Positions 60,028 to 64,000 of a DNA stretch of 64,000 nt are shown piece by piece. The position numbers were made by a program, and so were the translations under genes. The notes under the pieces are model-generated. The model was given only the letters and a program-made list of their open reading frames with translations. It was not told the DNA's origin and ran no database searches. The stretch's first letter is position 1. Each line of letters begins with the position of its first letter. Source of the DNA: Abelmoschus esculentus (lineage: Eukaryota > Streptophyta > Magnoliopsida > Malvales > Malvaceae); contig JAUCBN010000006.1 in the NCBI GenBank assembly GCA_035048815.1, forward strand, positions 19,979,001-20,043,000, given 5' to 3'.

Positions 60028-61551
60028 GAGACACATCTTACAAAATACTCCAAGTTTTGTTTGTTGATGGTCATCTAAGCTTGTTTCAGACTAGAAGAAC
60101 AGGGTGCGTTTGGTGTGGAACTTTCATAAGGTAATTCAATTCTTTATATTCCATTCGTTTCTTTTGTTTTTGATTTTATTGGATCTGTTTAGTTGCTGGA
60201 AAAACAACTGATCTCCATTCATTCTTTCATTCTTCCTCGTTTCAATTGGTTGGGCGTTCTTCACTTTATTAATTAAGATTGTCGGTCTCTCTCTCTCTCT
60301 CTGGATCAAGTTTTCTTGGTTTCCAAACAGAGGATCAAGAAAAATCTTTGTAATATTTGCTCGCTATTGCTATTTTCACTCTGTGGTTAGCCAGTTGTTG
60401 TAACTATTGCCTTTATTTCTGTTATACGCTGTTATTGTTGGAAAAGTAAAACTTACTATTTACTTCAGGGATGACGTTGCGTTTTCACGATGCACTTTGT
60501 TTTTGTTTCTAGTTGTAAGAAACAAGAACACAACACGTAATTTGGGTGGCGAATTCAATTAGGATGGCTTTTCTACAGGCTATTGATACGGTGATAGATA
60601 CGTCGTTATGTACTGTAAAATGAATTTCTATTTATCAACTAGTAATTCTAGAAGCGAGCTTACAGTTTGCTATAATGATAGAACTTTAAATTTAAGAAAA
60701 ACTATTCAAATTAAAATTATAGTTCTTGTGAATCTGTACTAAAGTCATTGGTCCTAATCTTTTCCTTATGAGATAATGATGTATTTAGATTTTATGTGAT
60801 AAAGTCTTCATTGGTTTGGAGTAGTCTGGAAAACTTGTGGTTCACATTTATGTAGTTTTTGTTTTATTTTCCCCTTCTTATTTGCAAAGAAAGTTGTAGT
60901 ACACATTTTCATTTAGCTTTTTGTTTACATGTATGGGGAACCACTTTTTTCACCAAGAAAATCTGTTCTAAAATTTTCTTGAAAATTTAGAAATTAGTTT
61001 CAATGTGTTTATGGAGACTTTGTTCGAGCCACACGCACCGTCAGTCGTGAATTTTAGAATATGATGATATATTCTGAAATTTAATCAGAACCCTCTTTCA
61101 CTTTATATGTCAATTGTCCATCAGGTTGAAGCCTTGAACTGTCTAGCTTCGGGAATATTTGGAATTAGGTATTTTCGTAAATCATTGTGATGTATATTTC
61201 ATGGATAATTTGTTTTCTGCTTCAGCTGGCTTGTCCAGTATTCAGGCAGTAATGCTTAATTGCATAAGAAGGAGTTCCTTTTGAAAGTGTTGATGCTTCA
61301 GCTTTACATTTCAAAGGAATTCATTACAACCTTAAAATGCTTGAAAAGTGTCCAGGTCTTAGTTGGCAAGGAGACAGTTCAGCAAAACTGTACGAAGAGA
61401 GAAAGAATAACCATTAATATATTGTTTTCTTTTAACCTGGTTGGAATCTAGTTTCAGACTTGTTTTCATGCGTTTTACTTTATATCTCAAAGACAACATG
61501 TTTATGATTATTCTTCTAGCCTTATGTTAATATTTACTTCATATATGTTAG
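60028..61551 (+). other. 5'UTR exon and 5'UTR intron of the VPT gene
   Basis: A non-coding leader exon is inferred from about 60,028 to 60,130, ending TTCATAAG before GTAATTC. The intron would run from 60,131 to 61,551, ending ATATGTTAG, just six bases before the ATG. The intron carries a (TC)8 microsatellite at 60,286-60,302. Long leader introns are common in plant transporters and often raise expression. Both splice sites are inferred from sequence alone. Confidence 0.5.
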
Positions 61552-61557
61552 TGAGAG

Positions 61558-62603
61558 ATGGTTGCCTTTGGGAAGAAGTTGAAGGAAAGACAAATTCAGG
61601 AATGGCAAGGGTATGTTTCATATTTTCTTAATTTTTGTGTATATTGTCCTTCCTCTTTAATCCGTGTTTTTGTAATTTCCCCTATATTAAAACATGCCTT
61701 CTGATCTTGCAACTTGCTTCTAGTTGCAGTTTAATATATTTTATTGTGATATCTTTCAATAAATTTGATGTGGTTATGAGTAAATGTTACCTTCTCTTAT
61801 AGATATTGTCAAGGGAAAAGCTAGAACACTCTTTTAGGAGTCGAAATGCTGTTTTACCCTTACATTAACTTATAATTTCATATTTTTAAGGGACTAGAGT
61901 GCAGTTTTTTTTTTTTTTGTGGGGGGTGGGGGTGGGGGTGGGGCAAGGCCACTACATGCTCCCAGCTCTGCATTTGCCATTATTAATCTTATGTGAACAC
62001 AAAAGAACGTGCATCTTTTGTGATTGACAAATCTGAACGTTATTAGTGGGGATACTTCATTTATCATGGTAAACTTTTAACTCTTTGCAGATTTTACATA
62101 AACTACAAATTAATGAAGAAGAGAGTCAAACAGTATGCTAATCAAATTGAAGTCGGTACACAAGATCGTCGACATGTTCTCAAGGATTTCTCACGAATGC
62201 TGGATAATCAGGTATTTTGAAACATGAACTTCAAAGTATCTGCTTCTACTTCTCATGGAAACCTAAGACCAAAGGCTTGAAAAAGTTGTATGTTATGGAA
62301 CCCACATAAACATATTGATATTCTGATTTGGAAATCTGATTTATTTTACTCTTACTTTCACTTGCATCTTTTCCTATTCATGTATTGCCAAGGAGAACGA
62401 GTAGGTATTGGAAGTACAGGGAGTGGAATAAAGATACGTTTATGGGGATTTTGGTAGTTTATCCCCTAAGTAATTCGTCTTTTTCTGTTAGTTGTTGAAT
62501 CACATTTTACTGCCTTTTTAGTGGTTAAATTTGCTTTAAAACAGTCCATTTCATATGTAGGGGAAGAAACATGTCTTCATATAATGATTTAATCTAAAAA
62601 GAG

Positions 62604-62650
<47 letters not shown>

Positions 62651-64000
62651 TTTTTGGCGGTCTTATCAGAGAAATTATGTAAATTTTACCACTTCAATAT
62701 GGCTTTGGTTTATGGTAATTTTGTTTATTTTCATATTGGTTTCTGTATGCTCATTGTGCAGCATTCGCGTGGCTTATTGCATTGCTCACTACCATAAGAG
62801 AGCATGAAAAACTCTTTTTCTCATGGTTCACTCTAATGTATTTCTCGTGTTTTTTGTATCTAAATTTTAGATTGAGAAGATTGTCCTTTTTATATTAGAG
62901 CAACAAGGCCAACTTGCAAGCAGATTAACACAGCTTAGAGAACGGCATGATGCACTTGAGGAGGAGCCAGAAATTTCCCAAATAACTGAACTTAGAGAGG
63001 CTTATAGAGCAGTGGGACAAGATCTTTTGAAGCTTCTCTATTTTGTTGAAATGAATGCTATTGGACTGCGAAAGATATTGAAAAAATTTGATAAACGCTT
63101 TGGCTATAGATTCACAGATTACTATGTCAAAACTCGTGCTAATCATCCTTATTCTCAGTTGCAACAAGTTTCTAAGCATGTGGTAATGTGTCAAATTCAT
63201 ACAGGCTTTCCTTTTCATTTTAGTTATTTCTATTTCTATTTTAATTAAACATATGGGGGTTTTCGATCCAGCTCTGTCCTAGTTTTTAGATGAGATAGTG
63301 AATTTGTAATAGTGGGGGTACCGGAGGTAGTTTTAACCAGTACCCAGTGGCCAGTATACTTATTTTCCAGTTGTATAATTTGCAGGGTTTAGGGGCTGTT
63401 GTTGGAGCAATATCTCGTAATCTTCATGAACTCCAGGATCGTCAAGGAAGCTACTTATCAATTTATGATCCTCCTGCTCTTCCTCTCCAGGTTTTTCTGA
63501 TATAGATGTTTGCATTTAATTTGTCATATTAGTTCCTCTGCCAAACAAGTTATATGGTAATAAAACTATGGGTATGGTATTTTACTTGGATCATCTGCAG
63601 GATCCTGTCGTTGATGCAATAAAAGCAGCTGTGGATAGGTTAACTTTCTCAACTAACTTCCTAAACTTTCTGGCACAACATGCTCTCATTATGCAAGAAG
63701 AGCTACCTGCTCCTGCTGATGAACGTATTGATGAAGAGAAATACCATTTCATGTCTCTCCTTTTGAACTTGGCAAACACTTTCCTCTATATGGTCAATAC
63801 ATATATTATTGTCCCCACAGCAGATGACTACTCTATGAGCCTTGGAGCTGCTGCAACAGTTTGCGGTATTGTTATTGGGGCAATGGCTGTTGCACAGGTG
63901 TTCTCTTCTGTGTACTTTAGTGCATGGTCTAATCGATCATACTTCAGACCTCTCATATTTAGCAGTATTGTGCTTTTTGTGGGAAATGCCATGTATGCAC
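61558..64000 (+). CDS. SPX-MFS vacuolar phosphate transporter (VPT/PHT5 family), 5' half
   Basis: Exons: 61558-61610, 62091-62211, 62871-63182, 63386-63490 and 63601 to beyond the window, giving 330 complete codons of an expected about 700. Residues 1 to about 160 form the SPX domain (MVAFGKKLKERQIQEWQGFY, YKLMKKRVKQYANQ, HVLKDFSRMLDNQIEKIVLF, LLKLLYFVEMNAIGLRKILK, KFDKRFGYRFTDYYVKTRAN). Tyr20, Lys24 and the KILKKFDKR cluster at 126-134 fit the inositol-pyrophosphate pocket. A linker with ISRNLHELQDRQGSYLSIYD follows. MFS membrane segments then begin: FMSLLLNLANTFLYMVNTYI, LGAAATVCGIVIGAMAVAQV, then PLIFSSIVLFVGNAMYA at the edge. By family knowledge it loads phosphate into the vacuole and is tuned by inositol pyrophosphates through SPX. 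The QQVSKHV segment has Ser where I would expect Phe. Confidence 0.93.
61905..61943 (+). repeat. T-run followed by a G-quadruplex motif in the first coding intron of VPT
   Basis: A run of 14 T (61,905-61,918) is followed by four G-tracts of 6, 5, 5 and 4 bases separated by single T (61,921-61,943). This meets the usual G-quadruplex pattern with one-base loops, on the sense strand of the intron. Confidence 0.8.
62604..62650. repeat. (TAA)n microsatellite, about 15 units
   Basis: Uninterrupted trinucleotide run in the intron between the second and third coding exons of the phosphate transporter gene. It is a likely length-variable marker. Confidence 0.95.

Noticed and set aside
61260..61451. 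63-residue ORF in the VPT leader intron
   Set aside because: It lies within the inferred 5'UTR intron and lacks family resemblance.
63012..63248. 78-residue ORF running past an exon of the phosphate transporter
   Set aside because: It is the true exon read through its GTAATG donor into the intron, not a separate gene.
1..64000. CRISPR array or bacterial-type operon
   Set aside because: No regularly spaced short direct repeats with unique spacers occur. Intron-bearing genes and plant repeats show that this is eukaryotic DNA.

Overview
The window looks like nuclear DNA of a eudicot plant. It is strongly AT-rich and gene-poor, its genes have GT-AG introns, and it is littered with plant-type repeats. 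The cast of genes and the repeat styles would fit Malvaceae such as cotton, but that is an inference and no species-specific marker was tested.

Six host genes can be supported. From left to right they are: an intronless pectin-methylesterase/invertase inhibitor (minus strand, about 0.3-0.9 kb); a two-exon GPI-anchored-type lipid-transfer protein (plus, 9.6-10.8 kb); an intronless MATE/DETOXIFICATION transporter (minus, 22.8-24.3 kb); an intronless DREB-type AP2/ERF factor (plus, 37.8-38.4 kb); a nine-exon nucleoporin NUP50 with a C-terminal Ran-binding domain (plus, 49.5-53.8 kb); and the first half of an SPX-MFS vacuolar phosphate transporter (VPT/PHT5) that runs off the right edge (plus, from about 60.0 kb, with a 5'UTR intron). 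A seventh, weaker candidate is a decayed S-protein-homologue-like secreted peptide gene at 45.7-46.5 kb (minus). The genes are unrelated in function and each appears to have its own promoter. There is no operon or cluster.

Most of the remaining DNA is mobile-element debris. The best-preserved element is a Ty1/copia insertion at 26,799-30,103, bounded by a perfect 5-bp target duplication (ATGAA). It has an abnormal structure: a complete LTR in inverted orientation at the left end, then a direct LTR missing its first 23 bp, a tRNA-Met-type primer site, gag-protease, a truncated integrase, no reverse transcriptase, and a complete right LTR. The whole unit therefore begins and ends with U5 termini. 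Other repeats are a foldback family with two copies (about 15.0-15.6 kb and 48.2-48.9 kb), several short hAT-like elements with TAGGGATG-type ends, GTTCGTTCATTT-rich and TTTAGGG-rich repeat families, three decayed LINE fragments, and a roughly 100-bp plastid trnA-UGC fragment at 34.65-34.75 kb (nuclear plastid DNA).

The candidate for something unusual is the inverted-LTR copia insertion. Its perfect target duplication means the rearranged molecule was probably what integrated, not the product of later damage.
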